The translations under genes and the position numbers were made by a program. A stretch of DNA of 64,000 nucleotides, taken from NCBI RefSeq assembly GCF_965204195.1, contig NZ_OZ241975.1, positions 2,852,001 to 2,916,000 of the forward strand, written 5' to 3'. The DNA is from Poriferisodalis sp965204195. Lineage in GTDB: Bacteria > Actinomycetota > Acidimicrobiia > Acidimicrobiales > Poriferisodalaceae. A model generated the notes under the pieces. The model did not search any database, was not told the origin of the DNA, and worked only from the letters and a program-made list of their open reading frames with translations. Positions within the stretch are counted from its first letter, which is position 1, and every line of letters starts with the position of its first letter. Shown here piece after piece: positions 1 to 9,500 of the stretch.

Positions 1-451
1 CACGCACCTCGACAGTCACCTCGACGTGCTCAGCGTGCGCCCCGAGTTCTTCGACGTGTACCTCGAGCTCGCGGTGGAGTTCGGGTTGCCGGTACGGCTG
101 ATCTCCAGCGACGCACGGCGCCAGCTCGGATTCCCCGCTGAGGATCTGCTCGGGTCCGAGGGCGTCGTGACCCCAGATCGGGTTGTCCGGATTGCACCCG
201 GGGCCATGGGGCGGTACCGGCGCATCGAAGCGCTGCTCGACTCGCTGGAACCTGGCGTGACTGAATTGCAGCTCCAGCCGGCGGCGGACCTGCCGGAGCT
301 GCGATCGCTGACGGCCCAATGGGGATCACGCGTGGAGGATCTGCTGCACCTGCGTGACAACGCCGAGCTGCGAGCCCACATCGAGCGCAGCGAGATCCGG
401 TTGATGGGCTATCGAGCGCTGCGGCAGCTGCAGCGATCCAGTACCGGCTGA
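1..451 (+). CDS. ChbG/HpnK (YdjC-like) carbohydrate deacetylase, C-terminal part
   Basis: The gene is cut by the left edge of the window; the open frame already runs from base 2 and ends at a TGA at 449-451. The first visible residues read THLDSHLDV, which resembles the metal-binding HxDSHxH-type motif of YdjC/ChbG deacetylases. These are TIM-barrel-like, metal-dependent enzymes that remove N-acetyl or related groups from sugars or lipid-linked glycans. Only about 149 residues are visible and there is no membrane segment. A GTG at 26 could serve as a start but falls inside the motif, so an upstream start outside the window is much more likely. The substrate cannot be told. It converges on the minus-strand SCP2 gene with a gap of 16 bp. 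Confidence 0.7.
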   Translation, partial: THLDSHLDVLSVRPEFFDVYLELAVEFGLPVRLISSDARRQLGFPAEDLLGSEGVVTPDRVVRIAPGAMGRYRRIEALLDSLEPGVTELQLQPAADLPELRSLTAQWGSRVEDLLHLRDNAELRAHIERSEIRLMGYRALRQLQRSSTG

Positions 452-467
452 GCGAGTCCGGCTCTGT

Positions 468-830
468 TCAGCCCGGCGAGCCCAGCGAACCCGCAGCACG
501 CCAAGCTGGCAGCAGTTCCAGCCAGAGCGCCATGTCGCCGGAAACCTTGAGATCGCCGGCCATGTAGTAGCGAGCGGGATCGGCATTGCCGCAGACCACG
601 TCGGCGGCGAGCTGCCACGGAGCCTCCAGGGTCAGATCAGCTTCTCGCGCGTCCTCCTTGGAAGCAACAGAGGCAGACGTCAGGACGCCGGATTCGAAGG
701 TAAGGCTCACGGCGACCTTGCCGTCGGGACCGCCCGCGGTCTTCATCACTACAGCGCCCGTCACGTTCCCCAGCGGCTCGTGACCTGCGTCGGCCCACGT
801 CGCCAGGAACTCATCGTCGAGAAAGCTCAT
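468..830 (-). CDS. SCP2-like sterol/lipid-binding domain protein
   Basis: 120 residues, the length of a single SCP2 domain. The pattern is typical: an N-terminal helix, a GNVTGAVVMKTAGGPDGKVAV strand pair, then a central stretch on the theme of DLTLEAPWQLAADVVCGNAD, and a final helix after the motif ARYYMAGDLKVSGDMAL, which resembles the conserved G-x-L-x-V-x-G-D end of the family. No signal peptide is visible, so it should be cytosolic. SCP2 folds bind hydrophobic ligands such as acyl chains or sterols, but the ligand is unknown here. Its ATG overlaps the stop of mca (ATGA at 827-830), so the two are translationally coupled in one transcript. Whether it works with Mca is inference only. Confidence 0.75.
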   Translation of the reverse strand: MSFLDDEFLATWADAGHEPLGNVTGAVVMKTAGGPDGKVAVSLTFESGVLTSASVASKEDAREADLTLEAPWQLAADVVCGNADPARYYMAGDLKVSGDMALWLELLPAWRAAGSLGSPG

Positions 831-1684
831 GGGCGCAATCCGGCAAAGAGGTCATGCTCCATCGGCTCGGTCGCGATACGCGACTCGAGGAGCATGTACT
901 CCTCGTACGGATGGATGGCATCGGCCACGTCGTCGGGCAGGCCGAACCAGAACGGCGAGTCCGGATCGACTTGGGTGGCATGAGCCAGCAGCGCCTTGCG
1001 CCGGACCGCGTTGTTCACCTCGATGACCGCAGTGATGCGGTCGTCCCGGCTGGGTCGCCCCAGCCACTTCTCGTCGAACGGCGACTCAAGCCCGAGATCC
1101 AAGAAAGCCTGGTGGATCAGCTTCATGCGCTTATGCGACCACACCGGTGCATACATCTTCATCGGCGTGAACGCCGGGCCGCACTCGGGGCGCCAGGCCG
1201 GTTCACCGGCGTGGGCGAAGGCCGGGATGCAGATCGCGGTGACCTGCAGATGATCGGGATGGGGGTAGCGCGACTGCACCAGCGGGTAGGTCAGGATGAC
1301 CTGCGGGCGCACCCGGCGGATCACGGTCACGAGCCTGGCGACCGCTTCGTCGAGGTCGGCATTGGCGAAGGCGTCGGGATGGGCGTTGGCTTCGGTATCG
1401 GGCATGCCTGAGTCGCGATAGCCGAGCATGACGACTTCGTCGTAGCCGATCTCCACCGCGGACGTGTCCAGCTCAGCACGCCGGACTTCGGGGAGGTTCT
1501 GCTTCACCTCGGGCCGGTCCATCGCCGGGTTCAGGATGTCGCCCTCCTCGCCGCCGGTGCAGCACACGAGCGTGGTGCGGATGCCCTCATCGGCATACCG
1601 GCGGACAGTGCCCGCTCCCTTCGACGCTTCATCGTCGGGGTGAGCGTGTACCGCGAGGATTGACAGTCCCGTGTCCTGCGACAT
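827..1684 (-). CDS. mca: mycothiol S-conjugate amidase Mca
   Basis: 285 residues, close to the usual length of Mca. It belongs to the PIG-L/LmbE zinc amidase family. The metal-binding motif AHPDDE is at residues 14-19 and the second motif HPDH is at about residue 145. The stretch TGGEEGDILNPAMDRPEV and the region around MYAPVWSHKRM fit Mca better than the related deacetylase MshB. Mca cleaves mycothiol-toxin conjugates to a mercapturic acid and GlcN-Ins, the detoxification arm of mycothiol metabolism in actinobacteria. ATG at 1682-1684 is the natural start because the AHPDDE motif then lies at the usual distance from the N terminus. It is the first gene of a two-gene unit with the SCP2 protein. 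Confusion with MshB is the main alternative. Confidence 0.88.
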   Translation of the reverse strand: MSQDTGLSILAVHAHPDDEASKGAGTVRRYADEGIRTTLVCCTGGEEGDILNPAMDRPEVKQNLPEVRRAELDTSAVEIGYDEVVMLGYRDSGMPDTEANAHPDAFANADLDEAVARLVTVIRRVRPQVILTYPLVQSRYPHPDHLQVTAICIPAFAHAGEPAWRPECGPAFTPMKMYAPVWSHKRMKLIHQAFLDLGLESPFDEKWLGRPSRDDRITAVIEVNNAVRRKALLAHATQVDPDSPFWFGLPDDVADAIHPYEEYMLLESRIATEPMEHDLFAGLRP

Positions 1685-1790
1685 CGGCGGTCAAGCTACC
1701 GGCGTCAGCACTGTGCTGGCCGCTGCACTGACGACCCGTCCGATGCCACGCGCCGCAGCCGCAGCGGAAGCAACATCATGATCTCGGCGG

Positions 1791-3041
1791 TCAACCGATC
1801 GGCGTGAGTTCGACGTGTCCGGTTTCCTCGTCGATGTCCATGGAGTAGCCGCAGATAGCAGCGAGGCGGTCACGGCCCTCCTCGGGACCCGATGCGAGCA
1901 GCTCGTCGCCCACCCACAGCCGCACCGTGCGGGGCGGGTTGTAGATGTAGCTGGCGGCGCGGCGGATGGCCAGCACGTGATAGCCGGGATCCACGGCCAG
2001 CCCGAGCGACCCGAGTGTCGAGTCGTCGGCCTGTGAACCGGGTGCAACCGGCACTTGCACGACGACATCGTCGGTGTCGCCCAACGCGAGCGCCAGCACC
2101 GGGTGAATGTCTTCATCCTCGAGCACGAGCGAGGTGATGTTGCGCGCCTGATCGCCGATGTCCTCGGCGGCTTCGGCGACGTGCAGCAGACCGCGCAGTC
2201 CCGCCGGATCCGCGTCAGACACCTGGGCGACATCGGCCGCCGCACGCAGCACCCACGTCTGCATCGACGCCTTCATCCCGTCGAGCCGCTCCTGCATCGA
2301 GCGCACCTCTCGGGCCAGCGACAGGTCGTCCAGCACGAGTGCCGAATAGGCCAGCCCGATAGCTGCCTCGGAGAGGTTCTTCATCTCCACCAAGGTGTCC
2401 ACCGCTCGGTAGAGGTCGCTGAGCGCATGGTCGTCGTCGGGCTCGGGCGGGCTCCAGCGCTCCATCGCAGCAAGCTCCCGCAGCCGGACGATGCCTGCCG
2501 GGTCGCCACGCATGAACAGCACGTCGCCGGGTTCCACAATGCTGTCGCCGCCGACATCGGTCAGCCAGTGACGGCCCCGCTGAATGGCCACCACCCGCAT
2601 GCCGACGGCCACCGGCAGCTCCATGTCGCGCAGCGGCCGATTCGCCAAGTGGCTGCCGGCGGCCACGACCAGCCGGTGCGAGACCTCGGCCGCCTGGGCC
2701 AAGTCGACGATGAGGGCTCGTGGGATGCCCAGGTGATGCAGCACGATCTTGGAGATGTCCACTGCGGCGTTGGCGATCTGCTCGATCGACGACACCACCT
2801 GCAGCACCGAGCTCATGCCGTCCACCTCGCGGGGGTGGCGCACGGCCAGCATCGCCAGCGACCGCATCTCGTGCACGAGAGCGGACATATCCACTTCGAG
2901 GCCCAGCACGGCATCTGCCATGCCTTCGTCGTCGAAGTAGAGCGCGGCGTAGGCCAGATCGACCATGAGCTCGGAGGCGTCCTTGGCCTCCGAGAGCATG
3001 GACTTGAGGTTTCGGGGTTTGTCTTCGGGGTCTGATCGCAT
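1791..3041 (-). CDS. PhoU-domain / RCK_C (TrkA-C) protein, putative cation transport regulator
   Basis: 416 residues with an internal duplication. A PhoU-like helical domain (about 15-105) is followed by an RCK_C/TrkA-C ligand-binding domain (about 130-195, with the typical GMRVVAIQRG and EPGDVLFMRGDP pattern). A second PhoU-like domain (about 205-305) is followed by a second RCK_C-like domain (about 320-410, VDPGYHVLAIRR and VGDELLASGPEEG). No membrane segment is visible, so it is a cytosolic regulatory protein. RCK_C domains bind small ligands and gate cation channels and transporters; PhoU domains act as helical adaptors. It lies just downstream of the MgtE-type transporter gene on the same strand, which suggests the two proteins form one transport system. 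This pairing is inference from context. Confidence 0.75.
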   Translation of the reverse strand: MRSDPEDKPRNLKSMLSEAKDASELMVDLAYAALYFDDEGMADAVLGLEVDMSALVHEMRSLAMLAVRHPREVDGMSSVLQVVSSIEQIANAAVDISKIVLHHLGIPRALIVDLAQAAEVSHRLVVAAGSHLANRPLRDMELPVAVGMRVVAIQRGRHWLTDVGGDSIVEPGDVLFMRGDPAGIVRLRELAAMERWSPPEPDDDHALSDLYRAVDTLVEMKNLSEAAIGLAYSALVLDDLSLAREVRSMQERLDGMKASMQTWVLRAAADVAQVSDADPAGLRGLLHVAEAAEDIGDQARNITSLVLEDEDIHPVLALALGDTDDVVVQVPVAPGSQADDSTLGSLGLAVDPGYHVLAIRRAASYIYNPPRTVRLWVGDELLASGPEEGRDRLAAICGYSMDIDEETGHVELTPIG

Positions 3042-3076
3042 TTCAGATCGTCAGCCTGCGGCGCGACGAGCTCCAT

Positions 3077-3172
3077 TCAGTTTGGGGACACGTAGTGCCG
3101 CCGCACCAAGCGTAGGCACAGCGGCACGAGGGCGAACAAGGCGAATACAACCGCACGCACGCCGACGGCCAC
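3077..3172 (-). CDS. possible 31-residue membrane micropeptide
   Basis: Between the MgtE-type gene and the PhoU/RCK_C gene a short frame runs from a GTG at 3170-3172 to a TGA at 3077-3079. It encodes one strongly hydrophobic segment (AVVFALFALVPLCLRL) followed by a basic tail (VRRHYVSPN), so it looks like a single membrane helix with a positive-inside end. There is no convincing ribosome binding site, and the frame is too short to be sure. It might be a real micropeptide of the transport operon, or a decayed or frameshifted extension of the transporter. It is listed because its hydrophobic-then-basic pattern is unusual for a random frame here. Confidence 0.2.
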   Translation of the reverse strand: MAVGVRAVVFALFALVPLCLRLVRRHYVSPN

Positions 3173-3193
3173 GACGGTGCTCTACAGCAGCGG

Positions 3194-4642
3194 TCACGAC
3201 AAGCCCACCCAGCTCACGGCGAGTACGAGCGCGGCGGCGCCCGCGAGGTCGACGGTGCTGTTCACGAGCGGGATGCCGTAGGTGTCGGGATCGACACCGA
3301 TGCGAGTGGCCACGACCGTGCCGTAGTAGGCGATGACACCTGCCAGCGCTGTCGCGATCATGCCGCCGATGAGCGAGATGGCCACGAGCCGCAGCAGTCC
3401 TGGCGTCGAGAGCGAGAACAGCGTGCCGAAGGCGCTGGCAAGCAGGCCGTTAAGCACGAAGACGGGCACGGTCAGGGCGAAGGCGAACAGCATGTCGAGG
3501 CGGGCGCCGCGCTGCGGGAGCGCTCGGGGCTCGATGACGCCGAGATGCAGCTTGGTCGACAGCCGGCTCGACAGGATGCAGCCGATGGCACCCGCCGCAG
3601 CGAGGCATGCGGGCACCAAGATGAGCACCGCCCGCTTGTCGACAAAGTCGTCGAGACGGTACTCGATCACGACACCGGCCACGATGAGCAGCAGCCCGCC
3701 CAAGCCCAGGACCGGAACCGATTCTCGCAGGATCTGCCAGAGCTGCTCGAGCCCCGAACGCCACGCCCAGAACATGGCCGCGGCAGCTCCGACGACGCTG
3801 GCGATCGCGAAGAGCGGCGTGAGGACGGTGATGCCCACGAGATAGCTGGCCAAGAACAGCGCTGGCAGTGTGACAACGTCGCCGACTGCCGAGATGAGCG
3901 GCGCGCTCACGTTGTCGAGGTCCCAGCCGCGCCGGGTGGAGCTGGCTGCGAGCCCGAGCGTGACAACGAGCACGACGACCGACGCGAGCTGGGCGCCGAC
4001 GACCGAGACCACGATGAGGTCGGTGACCCCGATGATGTCAGACAGGCCGAATACCGGCGCCAACACGTTGGTCATGACGCCGAGACCCACAGCGGTCACC
4101 AGCGTCAGCACGGCAGCCGCAATGACGTTCTGACCCACGATCGTGTCGCTTCGAGCAGTGGCCCGGAACGTGCCCGCGTGAATGGTCGTTGCGAGGCGGC
4201 TGCCCAGCGCGCCGAAGATGTCGCCGCGCATGCCGATGGCGGCAGGCACCAGCACGAGCAAGCCCGGCAGGCGCTCGAGCGTGCCGGTGACCGCCGCGAG
4301 CAGCACACCCGCTGCCGTGGCGGTCAGGCTGCTGACGGCGAGGGCGGTGAGGCTCTGGCGGGCCCCTGTGGCGTCGGGGCCGAACAGCCCGCGCAGGAAG
4401 CCCAGCGGATGCAGCCGGCGTACGGGGCGGAGCACGCGGGTTCGTCCGAACGCCCCGGCCCGACCGGCGAGTCGGACACTCTCACGACCCAGCCGGACGC
4501 TCTCGCGGCGAATCCGGGTGCCCTCACGGCGAAACCGCTTCGCCTGTGCGATGTACGGGGGCCTCCCGGGCGCGCGACGAGTACGGCTGGAGGCGCGCTT
4601 CGACGAGCGCCGCGGCGCGGAATCGCCCTCGGCCATATGCAA
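3194..4642 (-). CDS. MgtE/SLC41-type divalent cation transporter
   Basis: 482 residues. An Arg-rich, probably cytosolic N-terminal tail (about 1-90) is followed by roughly ten hydrophobic segments arranged as two repeated MgtE integral-membrane modules. The first module contains LPGLLVLVPAAIGMRGDIFG and GSRLATTIHAG; the second contains DKRAVLILVPACLAAAGAIG and SRLSTKLHLG. This duplicated layout without the cytosolic CBS/N domain is that of SLC41-like transporters rather than classical MgtE. Such proteins move Mg2+ or other divalent cations. The gene precedes the PhoU/RCK_C protein gene by about 150 bp on the same strand, and that protein may sense the transport state. The Arg-rich N terminus with repeated RRESVRL-like blocks is odd and may bind lipid or nucleic acid. 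Confidence 0.8.
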   Translation of the reverse strand: MHMAEGDSAPRRSSKRASSRTRRAPGRPPYIAQAKRFRREGTRIRRESVRLGRESVRLAGRAGAFGRTRVLRPVRRLHPLGFLRGLFGPDATGARQSLTALAVSSLTATAAGVLLAAVTGTLERLPGLLVLVPAAIGMRGDIFGALGSRLATTIHAGTFRATARSDTIVGQNVIAAAVLTLVTAVGLGVMTNVLAPVFGLSDIIGVTDLIVVSVVGAQLASVVVLVVTLGLAASSTRRGWDLDNVSAPLISAVGDVVTLPALFLASYLVGITVLTPLFAIASVVGAAAAMFWAWRSGLEQLWQILRESVPVLGLGGLLLIVAGVVIEYRLDDFVDKRAVLILVPACLAAAGAIGCILSSRLSTKLHLGVIEPRALPQRGARLDMLFAFALTVPVFVLNGLLASAFGTLFSLSTPGLLRLVAISLIGGMIATALAGVIAYYGTVVATRIGVDPDTYGIPLVNSTVDLAGAAALVLAVSWVGLS

Positions 4643-4730
4643 AGGGTGGCAGCCCCGCTGCCCCGTGCGCGAGATGTGACTGCCGTGGCCAAGGACTCAA
4701 GCTCGCAGACCCACGAGGGGCGGCAAGCGA

Positions 4731-5414
4731 TCAGGTGCCCGCTGCGAGCAAAGACTCGAAGAAGGCCGCGAGGTCGTCGGGGCCGACATTGCCGGCGAAC
4801 CGCAGCACCACCTCGTTGTCCGCATCGACGGCGACGAGGTACGGCACCGACACCAAGCCGAAGGCGTCGACGACCGACCTCGCCGGCGTGTCGACCACGA
4901 CGGGGTGCTGCCAGCCTTCGTCGCGCAGCCACTTGTCCGGCGGGTGGTTGCCGCGTGTGGCGTCTTCGAGAACCGACACCGCGTAGAAGTCCACGCCGAC
5001 GGGCAGCTCGTTCGTCTCCAGCCACCCGGTGAGCGCCTCGACTTCGGCCTGGCAATGCGGGCACCAGTGGGCGTAGAAGGCCACCACCATCGGACGCCCC
5101 TGGTTCTCGATACGAACCTCGGCACCGGTGAGCAGATCAGCACCGACAACCAGAGGCGCCTGACGGCCGACAGCGGGGTCGTCTTCGAGTTGCTCGAACT
5201 GCGGCAAGGCCGTGCCGGAAACCTGCGTCCGGTCGGGTGCAGCACCGCTCGGTGTTGTCGTTGCAGAAGCGGCGTCAGTCGCGGCGGGTTCTGACACATC
5301 GTCTCCGCCACATGCGGCAGCCAGCAGCACTGCACACAGGACAATCGCCGCTCGCCGCACAGCGACCAAGGCTAGGCACGACGCCGACCTCACCCGACGC
5401 GAACCGCCAGCCAT
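4731..5414 (-). CDS. TlpA/ResA-like thioredoxin-fold lipoprotein
   Basis: With the start at ATG 5412-5414 the protein has 227 residues. An Arg-rich N region and hydrophobic stretch end in a lipobox (LLAAAC), so it should be exported and lipid-anchored outside the membrane. A Thr/Ala-rich linker leads to a thioredoxin fold with the active site WCPHC in the context FYAHWCPHCQAEVEAL, and a cis-proline region (VSVPYLVAVD). It probably reduces or isomerises disulfides in exported proteins, or supports cytochrome maturation; the partner is unknown. The frame stays open to 5468, but that longer start would overlap the divergent gene beginning at 5454, and the 5414 start gives a standard signal peptide. 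The two divergent genes share a 39-bp promoter region. Confidence 0.8.
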   Translation of the reverse strand: MAGGSRRVRSASCLALVAVRRAAIVLCAVLLAAACGGDDVSEPAATDAASATTTPSGAAPDRTQVSGTALPQFEQLEDDPAVGRQAPLVVGADLLTGAEVRIENQGRPMVVAFYAHWCPHCQAEVEALTGWLETNELPVGVDFYAVSVLEDATRGNHPPDKWLRDEGWQHPVVVDTPARSVVDAFGLVSVPYLVAVDADNEVVLRFAGNVGPDDLAAFFESLLAAGT

Positions 5415-5453
5415 GCCCGGGGCGTGCCGGGCGGCCGATGGCAGACTTGGCGC

Positions 5454-6491
5454 GTGGAGACCCGCCAACTCGAATCAACACCCGGCTTCGTCATCTTCGA
5501 CCTGCCCGGTGCCCAGCACTACGTCGGGGAGGCCCGCCTCGGTAGCCGTTTGATCCCCGGCAACGCGACGATGCTGGTCCGGCATCTGACCTACGTCTTC
5601 GCCACGCTGGAGCAGCAGCGCAGCGGCGCCAGCATCGGCCTCAAGTCCGATCCTTCCGAGGCCGCCGGAGCCGTGGAGGCGCTGGCGACCGAGCTGGGCG
5701 ACGACTTCTCCACCGGCCGGCTGTCGACCAGCCCGGGCCTGCGGCTTGATGCCGAGCTGCTCGCACCTGTGCTGGCGCACGATCAGCGCAACCTCATCGG
5801 CAACGACGATCGCGACGGCATCTCGTTCAACCACGAACTCATCGGTGTCGGCGCTGCTGCGGCGGCAGCCGGCCTGCTGGGCGGACTCGACGGCAAGCGC
5901 ATCGCCATCGAGGGATTCGGCCCGGCGGGTTTGGGCATCGCACGCGAGGCTGCTGCGGCGGGGGCGGCGATTGCGCGTATAGCCACCGCGAAAGGTTGCG
6001 CGAATGGCCAGCTCGATCCGGTGGCACTTGCGGAGGCCTGGCTGGCAGACGGCGAGATGTGTGTGGCAACGCTTTCGGGAGGCAACGAGCCAGCCAAACC
6101 GTGGACGGTCTGGAAAGACGACGTCGACGTGCTGTTCTGCGGCTCGAAGCCCGGTGCGATGTCGGGCGATGGCGCGTCGATGGCCGGTTCTACGCCGGTG
6201 GTCGCCTTCTCGTCCGCCGCGGTGTCATCCAAGGCCTTGGCAGTGCTGCGCGCAGCGGGCACGCCGGTTGCGGCCGACTTTGTGGCTGCCGCGGGTCCGG
6301 CATTGGGCTGGTGGGCCGATCCTGTGCTCACACACGACGACCTGCGTTCGGCGACGGCCGACACGGTGAACGCCGTCATGTCCGAAACCGCCGACCACGA
6401 CGACGGGCCGTTCATGGCCGCCTGCTACCGAGCCGAGTCGTTTCTGCAGACCTGGCAGGACGAACTGCCCTTCGGCCGCCCGCTGGGCTGA
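5454..6491 (+). CDS. Glu/Leu/Phe/Val dehydrogenase-like NAD(P)-binding protein
   Basis: 345 residues from GTG 5454; an in-frame GTG at 5424 is possible but would add an unconserved-looking leader. The N-terminal half resembles the substrate domain of the amino-acid dehydrogenase family, with LGSRLIPGNATMLVRHLTYVF in place of the usual G-G-x-R motif and a GLKSD stretch that could carry the catalytic lysine. The C-terminal half is a Rossmann fold with IEGFGPAGLGIAREAAAAGA, the GxGxxG-type nucleotide loop. Compared with true glutamate or leucine dehydrogenases it is short and several substrate residues look altered, so the reaction is not assigned. It is transcribed divergently from the TlpA-like gene and converges on dnaE2. 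Confidence 0.6.
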   Translation: METRQLESTPGFVIFDLPGAQHYVGEARLGSRLIPGNATMLVRHLTYVFATLEQQRSGASIGLKSDPSEAAGAVEALATELGDDFSTGRLSTSPGLRLDAELLAPVLAHDQRNLIGNDDRDGISFNHELIGVGAAAAAAGLLGGLDGKRIAIEGFGPAGLGIAREAAAAGAAIARIATAKGCANGQLDPVALAEAWLADGEMCVATLSGGNEPAKPWTVWKDDVDVLFCGSKPGAMSGDGASMAGSTPVVAFSSAAVSSKALAVLRAAGTPVAADFVAAAGPALGWWADPVLTHDDLRSATADTVNAVMSETADHDDGPFMAACYRAESFLQTWQDELPFGRPLG

Positions 6492-6510
6492 CGCAGCACG
6501 CAGACCGCGC

Positions 6511-9500
6511 TCAACGGAAGTCGCGGCTCCCCACCGAAGCAGGCACATCGAGAGCTTCGAGCCGCTCGGCGATCACGTTCGCCACGTTCTCATGGCGCTC
6601 GAGGCGGCCTGACACCACCAGCGCGGGCATGTCGCGCGCAACCGAGCGGTACCGCTGCCAGCATCCCCGCGACACCACCACATTCACCAAGCCCGTCTCG
6701 TCCTCAAGATTCAGGAACGTCGTGCCGCCGGCCGTCATGGGTCGCTGGCGGTGCGTCACCAAGCCGGCGACGCGGATCTTGCCCGGTGGGCACGTGAGCA
6801 GTTCCACGGCAGTGCGAACCCCCGCAGCGGCTAGCTCAGTGCGCAGGAACCTCGTCGGATGCCCGTTGGGGGCTACTCCGGTGGCCCACAGGTCCGCGGC
6901 AGCGGTCTCGGTTGCTGACATGCGCCGCAGCGGCGGTGACTCAGCCCCGGTCACGACCCCCGCGAGCCGGTCCGAGCCTCCCTGGTGCACAGCCCCGGCC
7001 GCCCACAGTGCTTCGCGCCGCGACAGCCCGAAGCAGTCGAACGCCCCCGCGGCGGCCAGCGCCTCCAGCGCCTGCAGGCTCAGTTCGGCTCGGCGCTGAA
7101 GGTCTTCCATGCTGCTATAGGAGCCACCGACGGCGATCCGCTCGGCAAGCTCATCGCCCACCTCCCGCACTGATGACAGCCCCAGCCGCACAGCCATCCC
7201 GCCAGTGGAGGCATCGCACGGCTCCAGCGTGGCTGTCTCGGAGGACAGGTTGACGCAGGGCGAATGCACCACCACCCCGTGACGGCGAGCGTCCTGGCAC
7301 AGCGAGTGCGGCGAGTAGAACCCCATCGGCTGCGCGTTCAGCAGCGCTGCGCAGAACGCTGCCGGGTAGTGCAGCTTGATCCACGACGAGGCATACACCA
7401 GGTGAGCGAACGACACCGAGTGGCTCTCGGGGAAGCCGTAGTCGGCGAAGGCGACCATCTTCTCCCAGACCCGCTCGGCCACATCGCCGACCAGCCCCCG
7501 GGAGGCCATGCCGCTGAACAGGCGCTCGCGCAAGCGGCCCATCCGCTCGCGGGACCGCTTGGAGCCCATGGCTTGGCGCAGCTCGTCGGCCTCGGCGGGT
7601 GTGAACCCGGCGACGTCGATGGCTATCTGCATGAGCTGCTCTTGGAACAGCGGGATGCCCAGCGTCTTTTTGAGCGAGTTCTCGAGCAGGGGGTGCAGGT
7701 AGGTGACCGGCTCTTCGCCGTTGCGCCGCCGGATGTAGGGGTGCACCGAGCCGCCTTGGATGGGCCCGGGGCGGATGAGCGCCACCTCCACCACTAGGTC
7801 GTAGAAGCAGCGGGGGCGCAGCCGCGGCAGGGTGGCCATCTGGGCGTGTGACTCCACCTGGAACACGCCGATACTGTCGGCCCGGCAGAGCATGTCGTAG
7901 ACCTCGTCTTCCTGGGGCAGCATGCCGATGTCAACGTTCGTGTGATGCGCGTCAGCGATCAGGTCGACGGCGTGGTGCAGGGCCGACAGCATTCCCAGCC
8001 CGAGCAGATCGAACTTCACCAGCCCGACGGCTGCGCAGTCGTCCTTGTCCCACTGCAGCACCGAGCGGTCTGCCTTGGTGGCCCATTCGGTGGGGCAGAC
8101 ATGGGTCACCGGCCGGTCGCAGATGACCATGCCGCCCGAGTGGATGCCGAGGTGGCGCGGCGCCCCTTCGAGCGCAGCGGCCAGCTCTGCCACGTCGGCG
8201 GGAATGCCGGCCTCATCGTGCTGTGGCTGGCTGGGGCCGGACAGGTTGGGGCCGTTGCCTGTCGGCTCAGGCCCGGCGTCGCGCCAGTCGCGTGCACGGG
8301 GCCGACCTGCCCGATGGGGCTGGGCCACCGACCCGTTCGAGGCACCGTTCGAAGAGGGCAGCGGGCTGTACCTGTCCAGTGACTTCGACCAGGCATCGGC
8401 TTGGCCGGGCTCCCAGCCCAGGGCCCGGGCCATGTCACGCACCGACGAGCGCGCCCGGTAGGTGATGACGTTCGCCACCTGCGCCGTGTGAGCACGGCCG
8501 TAGCGCTCGTACACGTACTGGATGGCTTCCTCACGGCGACCGCTCTCGATGTCGATGTCGATGTCGGGCGGCCCGTCGCGCTCGGGCGACAGGAAGCGCT
8601 CGAACAGCAGCCCCAGATCGACCGAGTCGACATTGGTGATACCGAGCGCGTAGCAGACCGCCGAGTTCGAGGCCGAGCCGCGACCCTGGCAGTAGATGTC
8701 GCGGCTGCGGCAGAACGACACGATGTCGTACACCACCAGGAAGTAGCCGGCGAAGCCGAGCTGTTCGATGAGGTCGAGCTCGTGATTGAGCTGCGCCCAC
8801 GCCCCCGGCACCCGCTCGCTCTCAGGGGTGCCGTACCGCCACTGTGCCCGCTGAGCCACGAGGTGCCGCAGGTATGACATCTCGTCGTGACCGTCGGGAC
8901 AGGGGTACGGCGGCAGGTTGGGCGCAACCAGCGACAGATCGAATGCGCAGTCGCGACCGAGCTGCGCAGCAGTACTCACCACACCCGGCCAGCGGGCAAA
9001 CCGACGGGCCTGCTCGGCACCGGATCGCACGTGCGCTGTCGCTGCTGGCGGCAGCCAGCCATCCAGCTCGTCGAGGCTGCGCCGGGCTCGCACCGCGGCC
9101 AGAGCGACAGCCAGCCGCCGCCCGGCGGGGGTGGCGTAGTGGACGCCGTTGGTACAGATCGGCTCGACGCCGGCTCGCACAGCCAATTCAGCCAGCGCGT
9201 CGTTGCGGTCGCTATCGAGCGGGTGGCCGTGGTCCCACAGCTCGACGAAGACATTGTGACGGCCGGCTGCGGTGATGAGACGGTCGAGCTGGGCGGCTGC
9301 AGCGCGTGGCCCGCCACTCCTTCCTTCGGCCATGAGCGCTGCGGGAACAGCGCCTTTGCGGTGCCCGGTGAGGATCGCCCACTCGTCGCGGTGTGCCGCT
9401 GCAGCTGCGAGGAATTCGCCGGTGCTCAAGCGCGGAGCGTGCTTGCGGCCCGCCATCTGCGCTGCCGAGATCAACTCGCCCAGCGCGGCGTACCCCGCCG

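Noticed and set aside
3545..5032. Long plus-strand frame of 495 codons opposite the MgtE-type and TlpA-like genes
   Set aside because: Its product is Arg/His/Asp/Gln-rich without any fold pattern, as expected for the opposite strand of GC-rich genes, and the minus-strand frames carry clear membrane and thioredoxin motifs.
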